Below, piece after piece: positions 42,892 through 52,566 of a stretch of 64,000 bases of DNA. The number at the start of each line of letters is the position of its first letter. The first letter of the stretch is position 1. The notes beneath the pieces are model-generated. The model searched no databases. It worked only from the letters and a program-made list of their open reading frames with translations, and was not told where the DNA came from. Source of the DNA: Pseudoxanthomonas sp. SE1 (lineage in GTDB: Bacteria > Pseudomonadota > Gammaproteobacteria > Xanthomonadales > Xanthomonadaceae); the NCBI RefSeq assembly GCF_029542205.1, contig NZ_CP113783.1, positions 921,001 to 985,000 of the forward strand. Direction: 5' to 3'. Made by a program: the position numbers and the translations under genes.

Positions 42892-43836
42892 ATGACTTCC
42901 CAACTTGATCCGGATGGACGCCTGCGTCACCTGTTGACCCTCGAGGGCTTGCCCCGCGAGACCCTTTGCCGCCTGATCGACCGTGCCGGCCAGATCCGCG
43001 ATGCCGCGCTCGGTCGCACGCCGCGCCGACAGGTCCTGGACGGCACGACGGTCTGCACGCTGTTCTTCGAGCCGTCCACGCGCACGCGCAGTTCGTTCCA
43101 CATCGCCGCGCAGCGACTGGGTGCGGACGTGCTGAACTTCGACGCATCCACCTCGTCCACGCGCAAGGGCGAGACCGCGCGCGACACCCTGCGCAATCTG
43201 GAGGCGATGGGGGTGCGCGGCTTCATCGTCCGCCACGCCGACGATGGCGCAGTCGCGGCGCTGGCCGGCGAGGCGGGCGAGGGCACGGCCTTGATCAACG
43301 CGGGCGACGGTCGCAGCGCGCACCCAACCCAGGGTTTGCTGGACGTGCTGACGATCCGGCAGGCCAAGGGGGCCGATTTCTCGCGCCTGAAGGTGCTGAT
43401 GGTCGGCGACGTGAAGCATTCGCGCGTGGCGCGCTCGGACCTGCATGCGTTGCGCACGCTGGGTGCGGGCGAGATCCGCGTCTGCGGTCCGCAGTCGCTG
43501 CTGCCCGACGATGGCACGCTGGCGGGATGCGAGGTGGGACAGGACGTCGACGCCATGCTCGAAGGCGTCGACGTGGTGATGATGTTGCGCCTGCAACGCG
43601 AGCGCATGGAAGAAGGGCTGGTGGCCTCGCTTGAGGACTACCACCGTGACTACGGCCTGACCACGACGCGACTGGCGCGCGCGGCAAAGGATGCCGTGGT
43701 ACTGCATCCCGGCCCGATCAACCGCGGTGTGGAGATCACCGACGAGGTCGCCGACGGCCCGCAGTCGCTGGTGCTGCGCCAGGTCAGCAACGGCGTAGCC
43801 ATCCGCATGGCGGTGCTGGAAATGCTGCTGGCGTAA
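42892..43836 (+). CDS. pyrB: Aspartate carbamoyltransferase, catalytic chain
   Basis: 314 residues. The carbamoyl-phosphate loop FFEPSTRTRSSFHIAAQRLG and the later LINAGDGRSAHPTQGLLD and MMLRLQRERM match PyrB. It forms carbamoyl-aspartate, the first committed pyrimidine step. No pyrI follows. Starts 20 bases after ruvX, so yqgE-ruvX-pyrB likely form one operon. Confidence 0.96.
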   Translation: MTSQLDPDGRLRHLLTLEGLPRETLCRLIDRAGQIRDAALGRTPRRQVLDGTTVCTLFFEPSTRTRSSFHIAAQRLGADVLNFDASTSSTRKGETARDTLRNLEAMGVRGFIVRHADDGAVAALAGEAGEGTALINAGDGRSAHPTQGLLDVLTIRQAKGADFSRLKVLMVGDVKHSRVARSDLHALRTLGAGEIRVCGPQSLLPDDGTLAGCEVGQDVDAMLEGVDVVMMLRLQRERMEEGLVASLEDYHRDYGLTTTRLARAAKDAVVLHPGPINRGVEITDEVADGPQSLVLRQVSNGVAIRMAVLEMLLA

Positions 43837-43899
43837 GGCGGCTTCACAGGCCCGGCGCGTTCCGGTCGGCCCTGAAGGGCCTCCTGCAGGCGTTGAGGC

Positions 43900-45459
43900 C
43901 TACTCCGTTGCCGCGACCACTCTGTTCTTGCCGGCCTGCTTGGCCTGATACATCGCGCGGTCCGCGCGGGCGAGCAGCTCGTCCTGCGATTCGCCGGGCA
44001 GCCAGCGCGCCACGCCCGCGCTGAACGTCGCCACGATGCCGCGGCCTTCGTAGACCAGCGGCTTGTGCGCCAGCCGGTCGCGCAGGCGTTCGAGCGTGCC
44101 CATCGCTTCCAGGAAGCTGGTGTCGGGCAACAGCAGCACGAACTCTTCGCCCCCGAAGCGCGCCACGGCATCGCTCGCGCGCAGGGTGGCGCGCGCCAGC
44201 GCCACGACATGGCACAGTGCCGCGTCGCCACCGAGGTGGCCGTGGGCGGCGTTGATGTGGCGGAAGTCGTCCAGGTCCAGCAGCGCCAGGCTCAACGTCT
44301 GGCCGCTGCGCAGTGCGCGCACGGATTCGCGCTTGAACAGTTCGTCGAAGCCGCGCCGGTTCAGCGCGTCCGTCAGCTGGTCGACCCGCACCAGTTCGGA
44401 GACCGATTGCAGTTCCTGTTCGAGGTTCATGACGCGCCGCTCGGCTTCCTCCACCTCGCGGCGGGCTTCCATCAGGCTGTCGCGCGCGCGCAGGGCCTGT
44501 GCCTGCACCTGTGCGGTGTCGTCCAGGATGTCCTCCATCCGCTTGCCCAGTTCGGCGATGCTGCGGCTGTCGCGGATGGCCTGCGCGTGGAAGCTGATGC
44601 GGTCGTGGTACTCGCCGGTGCTGCTGGCCATGCCGTCCAGCCGCTCGACGAAGGTCACCATCATCTCCTTCATCGACGCCTTGGACTCGGCCAGGCCCTG
44701 CTTCAGCAGGCCCTGCTTGTAGATGACTTCGCGCAGGCCCGCGCGCGTCTGTTCCAGCGCCGTGCGGTCCAGCGGGCCGGAGAGCAGCTGGCGTACCGCG
44801 CCGATCTGGTCCTGCAGCCAGCTGCCGTCCTCGATCAGTTCGCCGACGTTTTCCAGCAGCAGGTCGAACAGGCTGCGCATCAGTTCCTGCGCGTCGTTCA
44901 CTTCGTGCGTGCGCAGGCCGACCTGGAGGCAGAGTTCCTTCATGTCGTGGCCGAGCTCGGCCAGCGGCTGGGCGGGCTGCCACTGGCGCACGCGGTCTGC
45001 CAGGGCGTGCGCCTGCGGCAGCAGCGTGGTGTCGTCGCGCAGCAGGTGTTCCATGCCGCCCACCAGCAGGTGGTGCAGCAGGTCGCGAAGCTGTTCGGCT
45101 TCGCCGGACAGCGGTTCGTCCTGGATCGTGCGGATGTACTTGTCGACCAGTTGCCGCATGGCGCGCCCGTAACGCGGCCAGTCGGCGTCGGCATGCGCGG
45201 ACTGCAGGCGCTCGCCCATGCCGTGCAGTTCGCCCGGCAGACCCGCGACGCCATCGGCGAACGCGGACAGAAGAGCGCCGGGTTCCTCCGCATGGGCGAA
45301 CAGCGCCTGCAACTGCGCGCTGCTGATGGCGGGCCCCGGACGTGCCGGCGGGGTGGTGGCAAGTTCACGCGACGTCGGTGCGCCCGCCTCGCGGCGGCGT
45401 GGCCACAGCCGGCGGAAGCCGCCCGCAATACCGGAGTTTTCGTCGGCCACGTCAGCCAT
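43900..45459 (-). CDS. GGDEF diguanylate cyclase with long N-terminal helical region
   Basis: 519 residues. The first 340 are alpha-helical with no transmembrane segment (AQLQALFAHAEEPGALLSAF, VQAQALRARDSLMEARREVE), including a coiled coil just before the GGDEF domain. The active-site motif is GGEEF at residues 436-440; the inhibitory RxxD site is not obvious. A cytoplasmic c-di-GMP synthase with an unknown input domain, similar in design to many Xanthomonad GGDEF proteins. Convergent with pyrB. Confidence 0.88.
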   Translation of the reverse strand: MADVADENSGIAGGFRRLWPRRREAGAPTSRELATTPPARPGPAISSAQLQALFAHAEEPGALLSAFADGVAGLPGELHGMGERLQSAHADADWPRYGRAMRQLVDKYIRTIQDEPLSGEAEQLRDLLHHLLVGGMEHLLRDDTTLLPQAHALADRVRQWQPAQPLAELGHDMKELCLQVGLRTHEVNDAQELMRSLFDLLLENVGELIEDGSWLQDQIGAVRQLLSGPLDRTALEQTRAGLREVIYKQGLLKQGLAESKASMKEMMVTFVERLDGMASSTGEYHDRISFHAQAIRDSRSIAELGKRMEDILDDTAQVQAQALRARDSLMEARREVEEAERRVMNLEQELQSVSELVRVDQLTDALNRRGFDELFKRESVRALRSGQTLSLALLDLDDFRHINAAHGHLGGDAALCHVVALARATLRASDAVARFGGEEFVLLLPDTSFLEAMGTLERLRDRLAHKPLVYEGRGIVATFSAGVARWLPGESQDELLARADRAMYQAKQAGKNRVVAATE

Positions 45460-45607
45460 TCAAGTCGCTCGCACGGCCATGGGCGGATGCCCGTCGACCA
45501 CCAGGGGATGCCGGGTTATCGGCTGCAATGGGCCGCGGTTGAGGGCCGGTGGCATCCGCAGGAGGCGGGGGCGTGCGAAGCGTGACGCAGGAGGCGCCAG
45601 CGCGGCA

Positions 45608-45886
45608 TCAGCCGGCATTCGGGGGATAGCGGAGCCGGGCTTCCTCGATGATGGCCAGGTGGGCCATGGCCTCGCCGTGACCCATCGCCGCCGCGGCGCG
45701 CACCTGGTCCAGGGTCGGGTGGGAGACGATCAGCAGCAGGTTGCCGCACTGCGGACAGGCGTAGTCGGTGACCGCGTCGTGCAGTTCCATGGCCATCGCA
45801 CGGCTGTCGCCCTGCCAGTTGCAGGGACAAGGCAGCTCGCGCTCACGCCAGCCGGCGTTGAAGTAATCGGTGACGAGTTCGGCCAC
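45608..45886 (-). CDS. Small cysteine-rich hypothetical protein (zinc-ribbon-like)
   Basis: 92 residues, with a CPC pair at residues 19-21 and CPQC at 45-48, consistent with a zinc ribbon, then an alpha-helical tail (QVRAAAAMGHGEAMAHLAII). Soluble; no named family. It begins four bases beyond the stop of the esterase gene on the same strand and is probably in one operon with it. Confidence 0.68.
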   Translation of the reverse strand: MAELVTDYFNAGWRERELPCPCNWQGDSRAMAMELHDAVTDYACPQCGNLLLIVSHPTLDQVRAAAAMGHGEAMAHLAIIEEARLRYPPNAG

Positions 45887-45889
45887 GGC

Positions 45890-46693
45890 TCAACGTCCGC
45901 GGCGTTGTTCGAACAGCCATTCCCACATCGGGGCGTAAGCGTAGGTGGCGTCCCAGCTGTTGTGGTTGGCGTCCGGGAATTCGGTGTATCGCGCGTCGCG
46001 CGCGCCGGCCGCCTTCAGCGCGGCGTCCATGCGGCGCGACTGGGACGGCGGCACCACGTCGTCCTTGCCGCCGTGGAAGATCCACACCGGCACGTCCTTC
46101 AGGCGTTGCGCGGCGGCGGCGAAGGGATCGGCGGCACCCGCGACGCTGTGCACGTTCATGCTGGAACGGTCCCGCCCCCAGTCGACGGTGATGCCACCGC
46201 ACACCGGCACCAGCGCAGCGAAGCGGGTCGGCTGCTGCAGCGCCAGTTCCCACGTGCCATAGCCGCCCATCGACATGCCGGTCAGCGACACGCGATCCGG
46301 ATCGCCATCGAATTCGCGCAGTGCGGCATCCAGCGTGGCGAAGGCGATCGGGCCGGCGACCTCGGTCCACTCGGTGTCTTCCGGTGCCTGTGGAAACACG
46401 ACCAGCCCGGGGAAAGTGTCGGCATGCTGACGGAGGTATGGCCCCAAGCCTGCCATCGTCTGCTTCACGCCATCGCTGCCGCGTTCGCCGGAGCCGTTGA
46501 GGAACAGCACCACCGGCGGCTTGCCGCGGCGGAAGCGCGCCGCAGGCACGAACACCTGGTAGCGATAGGTCTTGCCTTCGAGTGCGACCTCGCGCGAGAC
46601 GAATTCGCCGGTCGGGTTCATCGGGGGTGTCGTGGTGCAGGCGGTCATCAGGATCAGCAGCAAGCCCAGGCAGGCGGTGGCGAGAGTGCGCAT
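45890..46693 (-). CDS. Lipoprotein esterase (PHB-depolymerase/feruloyl-esterase fold)
   Basis: 267 residues from the ATG at 46693, which gives a lipoprotein signal with lipobox LMTAC. The nucleophile elbow is GMSMGGYGTWELALQ, with a late DDVVPPSQSRR (Asp) and HNSWDATYAY (His). The fold is that of the polyhydroxybutyrate depolymerase and feruloyl esterase group of the prolyl oligopeptidase clan. Cell-surface or periplasmic hydrolase. Substrate unknown. Confidence 0.83.
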   Translation of the reverse strand: MRTLATACLGLLLILMTACTTTPPMNPTGEFVSREVALEGKTYRYQVFVPAARFRRGKPPVVLFLNGSGERGSDGVKQTMAGLGPYLRQHADTFPGLVVFPQAPEDTEWTEVAGPIAFATLDAALREFDGDPDRVSLTGMSMGGYGTWELALQQPTRFAALVPVCGGITVDWGRDRSSMNVHSVAGAADPFAAAAQRLKDVPVWIFHGGKDDVVPPSQSRRMDAALKAAGARDARYTEFPDANHNSWDATYAYAPMWEWLFEQRRGR

Positions 46694-46801
46694 GGCGGTG
46701 ACGGTCAAAGGATAACGATCGGCAGCATAACCCGATGGCACTGTGCGGAGCCGAGCTCGGTTTCGCAGCACACACGGCAAGCGTGTGTGGGCCCGGCCGC
46801 G

Positions 46802-47653
46802 TCAGCGTTCGGGATCAGGCGGTGGCATGTCGTCACGCAGGCGGACGAAACGGGCGAAACGCGGCAACCCGGTCGAGGTAAGGCCGGTATAGCGGTAGGT
46901 CAGCCACGCGCCCAGCGGCGGTGGTGCGGCACGCTGCGCATCGGTGAAGCCGGTGCCGATGCGGAAGTGGCGACCGTTGGGCGTGCGCACCTGCAGCGCG
47001 CCCATCATCCCGTCGTATTTGCCTTTGCCCGGCAGATGCGCGACGACTTGCGCCTCGGCGTCCTCATGGGGCTTGTACTTGAGCAGGTCTTCACTGCGCC
47101 CGGCGCGGTAGTACGCAGTGCGCCGATGCAGCATCAGGCCCTCGCCCCCGGCGGCGACCACGCGGGCCAGTTCTGCGTCCAGTTGGGCCCGGGTGTCGAG
47201 GCGTTGCTGCGGGATCATCGCCAGGTGCGTGTTGCGCGCCATCGACACCAGGCCGCGCATGCGAACGACGCGTTCCGCAAACGGCCCAGGGTGGGTGGGC
47301 AGGTCGAAGACCATGAAGCGTACACCGCGCCACGCCTGCGCATCGGTTCCCACGCGGCGGACAAGGGCGCTGATGTCGTCAAAGCGGCCGCGTGCGATCC
47401 ACAGCTCGCCGTCCATGGGTTCGGCAGACCAGCCGCGAGTGAACGTGGCCGGTGCCGCAATCCGCGCGCCGCCACGCGTCCACAGTGCCCGACCATCCCA
47501 GCGGGCACGCACGCCGTCCAGCTTCTCGCTGACAAGGAAGGCGCTGACCGGCACACCTTCGCGATAGGGCGTTGCCAGCATCGGCTCGGGAGGCGGGGCC
47601 GAAAGGGCGGGCCAGACCAGCAGGTACAGCAGGGTAACGAGGAGCAGGCGCAT
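46802..47653 (-). CDS. ligE: Exported ATP-dependent DNA ligase (Lig E type)
   Basis: 283 residues with a signal peptide (LLLVTLLYLLVWPALSAPP). The adenylation motif is SEKLDGVRA with Lys44; MDGELWIARGRFD, GEGLMLHRRTAYYR and LLKYKP are nucleotidyltransferase motifs III-V. It has only the adenylation and OB domains. Minimal ATP-dependent ligases with a leader peptide are called LigE and act in the periplasm, perhaps on DNA during competence or biofilm formation. A chromosomal NAD ligase would do replication elsewhere. Confidence 0.9.
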   Translation of the reverse strand: MRLLLVTLLYLLVWPALSAPPPEPMLATPYREGVPVSAFLVSEKLDGVRARWDGRALWTRGGARIAAPATFTRGWSAEPMDGELWIARGRFDDISALVRRVGTDAQAWRGVRFMVFDLPTHPGPFAERVVRMRGLVSMARNTHLAMIPQQRLDTRAQLDAELARVVAAGGEGLMLHRRTAYYRAGRSEDLLKYKPHEDAEAQVVAHLPGKGKYDGMMGALQVRTPNGRHFRIGTGFTDAQRAAPPPLGAWLTYRYTGLTSTGLPRFARFVRLRDDMPPPDPER

Positions 47654-47817
47654 GGCGGCGAGCCGAAGGGAGGCAGGCCAGCGTCGCGCGCAGGGTTGAT
47701 CATCGGGATCAGGGCACGTCGCGGTGGTCTGTAGGAAAGCCCCGCGAGGTGATCGCTCAGGCCAACAGGATCAGCGTGGTCGGGCCGAGGAAAAGGAAGA
47801 AGCCTGCAGTGCTGGAT

Positions 47818-48432
47818 TCATGACCTCGTCCAGCACCACGCGATCAGCGCGATGCCATGCAGGAACACCATCGTCCAGAACACGACGCGGTAGCCGGGCT
47901 TGCGCGATTTATGGCGCAGTGTCTGTTGCGCGATCCACGCACCGGGCCAGCCGCCGGCGAGTTCGAGCAGGTGCAGCGTGGATTCTGGGGTGCGCCAGCG
48001 GCCGGTCTGCGCTGCATGCTTGTCGAGGGCATAGGCGACGAAGGTGATTGCCGACAGGATCAGCGGTACGAACACCGCTTCGAAAGGAATGCGACCGTTG
48101 TCGATGGCCCAGGCAACCAGCAACGCATAGGCCGCGATGGCGACTGCGCCGGTCAGCCATGACGCGTGCCGCGGCGAGGCTGTCCGTGCGAGTGCAGAGG
48201 GCTTTGCAGGTCGCGTGGCGGATGCTGCCCGACGGACTGCATGGGCACGCCACTTGCCATCGGCTTGGCGCTGCGCGGCGAACTTCACCAGTTCGCCGGC
48301 CTCGGGACGGCGGCCATCGAGCCGGTAGTCGCGCACATGGAAGAACACGCGGGCCGGTTCGCCATCGAGTGGCGCGATGAAGCCGAAGCCCCGGTCGTCG
48401 TTCCATTCGCTGACCTTGCCGAGCCGTTCCAT
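47818..48432 (-). CDS. Cold-shock domain fused to DUF1294 membrane domain
   Basis: 204 residues. An N-terminal cold-shock domain (GKVSEWNDDRGFGFIAPLDG, VFFHVRDYR) of about 65 residues leads through a basic linker to three or four transmembrane helices of DUF1294 (VAYALDKHAAQTGRWRTPES, LLELAGGWPGAWIAQQTLRHKS). Fusions of this kind are known in proteobacteria; function unknown. It follows mgtE on the same strand by 13 bases. Confidence 0.87.
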   Translation of the reverse strand: MERLGKVSEWNDDRGFGFIAPLDGEPARVFFHVRDYRLDGRRPEAGELVKFAAQRQADGKWRAHAVRRAASATRPAKPSALARTASPRHASWLTGAVAIAAYALLVAWAIDNGRIPFEAVFVPLILSAITFVAYALDKHAAQTGRWRTPESTLHLLELAGGWPGAWIAQQTLRHKSRKPGYRVVFWTMVFLHGIALIAWCWTRS

Positions 48433-48445
48433 CGAGCGTGAGGCC

Positions 48446-49807
48446 TCAGTGCAAAAGGATCAGCGTGGCCAGGCCCAGGAAGCAGAAGAAGCCCATCACG
48501 TCGGTGACCGCGGTGACGACGACGGTGCCGGCAACGGCCGGGTCGATGTTCATGCGCTTCAGCAGCAGCGGCAACAGTACGCCGGCGGTGGCGGCGGCGC
48601 AGAAGTTCAGCACCAGCGCCATCGCGATCACCAGCGACAGCATCGGGCTGCGGAACCAGAGGAAGGCGATCACGCCGACGATGCCGCCGATCAGCACGCC
48701 ATTGATCAGGGCCACGCGGAGTTCCTTCCACCACAGGATGCCGGCGTTGCTCGATCCCACCTGGCCCAGGGCCAGGCCGCGCACCATCAGCGTCAGCACC
48801 TGCACTGCCGCATTTCCGCCGATGCCGGCCACGATGGGCATCAGCACGGCCAGGGCGACGATCTTCTCCAGCGTGGCATCGAACTCCTTGATTACCGTGG
48901 CCGCCATGAACGCCGTGAACAGGTTGATCCCCAGCCACACCACGCGGCCACGCACGGCGCGCTTGACCGGCGAGAACAGGTCCTCGTCCTCGTCCAGGCC
49001 GGCGGCGCCCAGTGCCTGGTGCTCGGCCTGCTCGCGGATGATGTCGACCACGTCATCGATGGTGATGCGGCCGAGCAGGATGTTGTTGTCGTCCACGACG
49101 GGCGCGGAGACCCAGTCGTGGTCGGAGAACTGGCGCGCCACTTCCTGCGCGCTCTCGCCCACGTCGATGGCCGGCTGCTCGTCGTCGATCAGCCGGTTGA
49201 TGGGCGTGGTGTCCTCGTGCGTGACCAGCGCGGCCAGCGGCACGCGGCCGAGGTACTGGTGGCGGCGGCTGACCACGTACAGGTGGTCGGTATGATCCGG
49301 CAGTTCGCCGCGCAGGCGCAGGTAGCGCAGCACCACGTCGACGTTGACGTCGGCGCGCACGGTGACCACGTCCGGGTTCATCAGGCGGCCGGCGGTGTCC
49401 TCCGGGTACGACAGCACCTGCTCCAGGCGCTCGCGGTTCTCGCGGTCCATCGACTTGAGGACTTCGTCGATGACGGTGTCGGGCAAGTCCTCGACCAGGT
49501 CCGCGAGATCGTCGATGTCGAGGTCCTCGACCGCGGCGACGATCTCGTCGGTGTCCATGTCCGCCAGCAGGCTCTCTCGCACCTCGTCGCCGACGTGCAC
49601 CAGCACTTCGCCGTCGTCCTCGGGGTCGACCAGGCCCCAGACGACCTCACGCTTGCCGGGCGGCAGCGATTCCAGCAGGTTGCCGATCTCCGCGGGCGAC
49701 AAGGTATTGACCAGCCGGCGCACGGGCCCCAGCCGACCGCTGTCGAGCGCGTCGGAGAGCAGGCGCAACTGGCGTGCGGTCTTGTCGTGGCGGATGGTCT
49801 CGACCAT
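48446..49807 (-). CDS. mgtE: Magnesium transporter MgtE
   Basis: 453 residues. N-domain of alpha-helical repeats (LVDPEDDGEVLVHVGDEVRE), two CBS domains (about 140-265) and five transmembrane helices with the pore-forming LMVRGLALGQV and AMALVLNFCAAATAGVLLPL. The CBS and N domains sense cytosolic magnesium. Downstream of ptsI in the same direction, common in xanthomonads. Confidence 0.95.
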   Translation of the reverse strand: MVETIRHDKTARQLRLLSDALDSGRLGPVRRLVNTLSPAEIGNLLESLPPGKREVVWGLVDPEDDGEVLVHVGDEVRESLLADMDTDEIVAAVEDLDIDDLADLVEDLPDTVIDEVLKSMDRENRERLEQVLSYPEDTAGRLMNPDVVTVRADVNVDVVLRYLRLRGELPDHTDHLYVVSRRHQYLGRVPLAALVTHEDTTPINRLIDDEQPAIDVGESAQEVARQFSDHDWVSAPVVDDNNILLGRITIDDVVDIIREQAEHQALGAAGLDEDEDLFSPVKRAVRGRVVWLGINLFTAFMAATVIKEFDATLEKIVALAVLMPIVAGIGGNAAVQVLTLMVRGLALGQVGSSNAGILWWKELRVALINGVLIGGIVGVIAFLWFRSPMLSLVIAMALVLNFCAAATAGVLLPLLLKRMNIDPAVAGTVVVTAVTDVMGFFCFLGLATLILLH

Positions 49808-49937
49808 TCGGTACTCCGGAATGGGGCCGATCCGTCAGGCGGATGCGACCGGGGCATCAAGCGTTCATTCCGCCATTATCGCCCGGGCTGCGATTTATGG
49901 ACACCCCGTAACGCCGCCGCACCCTATCCGCGCCGTT

Positions 49938-50013
49938 GTAGGAGCGCCCTTGGGCGCGATGCTTTTCGCCTGCGATCCAAAGCAACAGCATCGCGCCCAT
50001 GGGGCGCTCCTAC
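49938..50013. repeat. REP-like palindrome, GTAGGAGCGCCCTTGGGCGC-type arms
   Basis: Left arm 49938-49963 and right arm 49987-50013 pair over about 26 bp with one or two mismatches around a 23-base spacer. It sits in the gap between mgtE and ptsI and ends eight bases before the ptsI stop. Confidence 0.85.
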
Positions 50014-50021
50014 AGGGCGGG

Positions 50022-51743
50022 TCAGCTGGGAGTGGCAGCCTTGAGCCAGCGCTCGATGCCGGCGCGATCGCGCGCCTGCAGCAGTTTGGCCGCGCGGACC
50101 TGCAGGTCCGACAGATCGCTTTCACGGATCGCCTTGCGCAGTTCCAGCAGCGTGGCCGGATGCAGGCTGAATTCCCGCAGGCCTAATGCAAGCAGCATGG
50201 GGGCAAGGATGGGGTCGCCGGCCATCTCGCCGCACATCGCCACCGGCACCTTGTGCTCCGCGCCGATGCTGATGACATGGCGGAGAAGGCGCAGCACACC
50301 CGGGTGCAGGGGGGAATAGAGTTCGCCCAGGGCCTCATTGTTGCGGTCGGCCGCCAGCAGGTACTGCACCAGGTCGTTGGTGCCGATCGACACGAAATCC
50401 ACCACGTCCACGAAGCCATGGAAGGCGATCGCGGCCGCGGGCACTTCGATCATCGCGCCTAGCTCGACCTGCCCGGCGATCTCGTGCCCTTGCTTGCGCA
50501 ACTGCAGGGCAACACGGCGCAGGCGGCGGCGGACTTCCATCATCTCTTCGCGGCTGCTGACCATCGGCACGAGGATGCGCACCGGCCCGTAGCCTGATGC
50601 GCGCAGGATGGCGCGCAGTTGCGTGTCGAAGACGCCGGTATGCGCCAGCGACAGGCGCACGCCGCGCAGGCCGAGCGCCGGATTTTCTTCGTCGCCGACG
50701 ACCAGTCCGGTGCGGTCGGCCTTGTCCGCCCCCAGGTCGAGGGTGCGGATGGTGACGGGGCGGCCGCTCATGCCAAGCACGAGGTCGCGGTAGACCTGGA
50801 ACTGTTCGTCCTCGCCCGGCAGTTCGCGCCGCTGCAGGAACAGGAATTCGGTGCGGTACAGGCCCACGCCGGATGCGCCGAGCGCGTGTGCACTGGCTAC
50901 GTCCTCGAGGGATTCGGCGTTGGCCCACAGCGCGATGTCGACGCCGTCGCGCGTGCGGCTGGGCTTGGAACGCAGCCGGCCCAGTTCACGCGCTTCACGT
51001 GCCGCATCGCGCAGGCGTTCACGGTAGCGACGCAGGTCCTCCGGATCGGGATTGACCACGACTTCGCCCGTGCTGCCGTCCACCAGCAGCACGTCGCCAT
51101 CGTTGATCTTCTGCAGGGCCAGCGCATTGCCCACGACCAGCGGCAGGTGCAGGCTGCGCGCCAGGATCGCGCTGTGCGACAGCGTGCTGCCGGCGGCGGT
51201 GACGACGGCCACCACCCCCTGCGTCTGCAGTTCGGCCAGCTCCGACGGCGCCACGTTGTCGCTGACCAGGATCTCGCCCGCCGCGCCAGGGGTGTCGTCC
51301 GCGCGCTGGTGCAGGTGTGCGTGGATGCGCCCGATCACATGGTCGAGGTCGTCCATGCGGCTCTTGAGGTAGGCGTCGTCCATGCCATCGAAGACGGCGG
51401 CCAGCCGGTCGCGTTGCAGGCGCAGTGCGTAGTCCGCCGAATAGCGGCCGGTGCGGATCAGTTCGTCCAGGCCATGCAGCAGTTCGGGGTCGTCCAGCAG
51501 CAGGGCATGCAGGTCGAGGAACTCGCCCACCTCCTTCGCCAGTGCGCCGTGCAGGCGCGCGCGCAGGCTGTGCATCTCGCGGCGGGTGGCGTCGACGGCA
51601 TCGTGCAGGCGGACCAGTTCGTCATCGACCTGGTCCGGGCGGATGTGCTGTTCGGCGACATCCAGGACATGCGGCAGCCGGACCCGGGCGCGTCCCAGCG
51701 CGCTGCCGCGCGACGCTCCGTGGCCCGGCAGCAGCGCCCGCAT
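50022..51743 (-). CDS. ptsI: PTS enzyme I
   Basis: 573 residues. The phospho-histidine is His190 in TAAGSTLSHSAILAR; the PEP-binding half has DLGADKADRTG, FGIGTNDLVQYLLAADR-like SIGTNDLVQYLLAAD and the late MCGEMAGDP. It takes phosphate from PEP and gives it to HPr. Its ATG overlaps the ptsH stop by one base (TGATG). The only PTS genes nearby are EIIA and HPr, so this is a regulatory chain. Confidence 0.96.
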   Translation of the reverse strand: MRALLPGHGASRGSALGRARVRLPHVLDVAEQHIRPDQVDDELVRLHDAVDATRREMHSLRARLHGALAKEVGEFLDLHALLLDDPELLHGLDELIRTGRYSADYALRLQRDRLAAVFDGMDDAYLKSRMDDLDHVIGRIHAHLHQRADDTPGAAGEILVSDNVAPSELAELQTQGVVAVVTAAGSTLSHSAILARSLHLPLVVGNALALQKINDGDVLLVDGSTGEVVVNPDPEDLRRYRERLRDAAREARELGRLRSKPSRTRDGVDIALWANAESLEDVASAHALGASGVGLYRTEFLFLQRRELPGEDEQFQVYRDLVLGMSGRPVTIRTLDLGADKADRTGLVVGDEENPALGLRGVRLSLAHTGVFDTQLRAILRASGYGPVRILVPMVSSREEMMEVRRRLRRVALQLRKQGHEIAGQVELGAMIEVPAAAIAFHGFVDVVDFVSIGTNDLVQYLLAADRNNEALGELYSPLHPGVLRLLRHVISIGAEHKVPVAMCGEMAGDPILAPMLLALGLREFSLHPATLLELRKAIRESDLSDLQVRAAKLLQARDRAGIERWLKAATPS

Positions 51744-52012
51744 CAGGCGTCCTCGTCGAACCGTCGTTCGAACAGCGAAACCACTTCCTGCATGGCAGCG
51801 GCCTCGTCCTCACCCTCGATGCGGACGATCACCGGCGTGCCCTGGCCGGCGGCCAGCAGCATGACGCCCATGATGCTCTTGGCGTTCACCTCGCGGCCCT
51901 TGGCGGCCAGCGTGGCGTTGCAACGGAAGCCGGACAGCGTCTGTACCAGCTTGGCGGTCGCGCGCGCATGCAGGCCGAGGCGGTTGGAGATGGTGAGTTC
52001 TTGTTCAAGCAT
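51743..52012 (-). CDS. ptsH: HPr phosphocarrier protein
   Basis: 89 residues from the ATG at 52012. His15 is in GLHARATAKL and Ser46 in NAKSIMGVM, the site phosphorylated by HPr kinase, which is encoded nearby. Proteobacterial HPr with both residues fits regulation by HprK. The gene overlaps the EIIA gene by eight bases and ptsI by one. Confidence 0.95.
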   Translation of the reverse strand: MLEQELTISNRLGLHARATAKLVQTLSGFRCNATLAAKGREVNAKSIMGVMLLAAGQGTPVIVRIEGEDEAAAMQEVVSLFERRFDEDA

Positions 52013-52397
52013 CGTCGTGGATGACTCCATTGCGTGCGCCGGCCGCGGCAGTAGCCGGCAGTTCGTCCAGTCCCTGTTCCGAATAATTCATCACCCGCAG
52101 CAGCATGGGCAGGCTGAGCGCCGACACGCGGCGCACCGGGGTGCCCAGGCGGGCCAGCTTGCCGGCCAGGTTGCTGGGGCTGGCCCCATACAGATCGGTC
52201 AACACCAGCACGCCGTCGCCACCGTCCACGCGCCGCAGCGCGGCCGACGCCCGCGGGAGCAGGGCGTCGAGGTCGGCGTCGAACGGCACCTCGAAGGCTT
52301 CCGCCTTCAGGGGCAGCTGTCGCAGCAGCGCGGTGGCGACCGTCAGGATCGACGCGCCCACGCCAGGATGAGTCACAAGGAGAATGCCACAGGCCAT
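52005..52397 (-). CDS. PTS EIIA component, mannose family (EIIA-Man type)
   Basis: 130 residues. The phosphorylated His10 is in the N-terminal LLVTHPGVGASIL; the family pattern GVLVLTDLYGASPSNLA follows. No matching EIIB or EIIC membrane permease is present in the window. In this chromosomal setting with hprK and rapZ it is the Man-type regulatory EIIA, thought to signal rather than to transport. It overlaps ptsH by eight bases. Confidence 0.92.
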   Translation of the reverse strand: MACGILLVTHPGVGASILTVATALLRQLPLKAEAFEVPFDADLDALLPRASAALRRVDGGDGVLVLTDLYGASPSNLAGKLARLGTPVRRVSALSLPMLLRVMNYSEQGLDELPATAAAGARNGVIHDDA

Positions 52398-52566
52398 GCC
52401 GGAACGTTAACAGACGGGCGTGACAGGCTGGAAGCCGCGCGGATGGAATGGAGCGGGACGGGGTCGCATGCCATCGGTCCACGGGGACGCGCCTCACTGC
52501 CTCGCTGTCCCGTGCCGGTATCGGCTGGTGTCGGGTGCCGTCCGGTTCGCGGCATCGGAGACTGTT

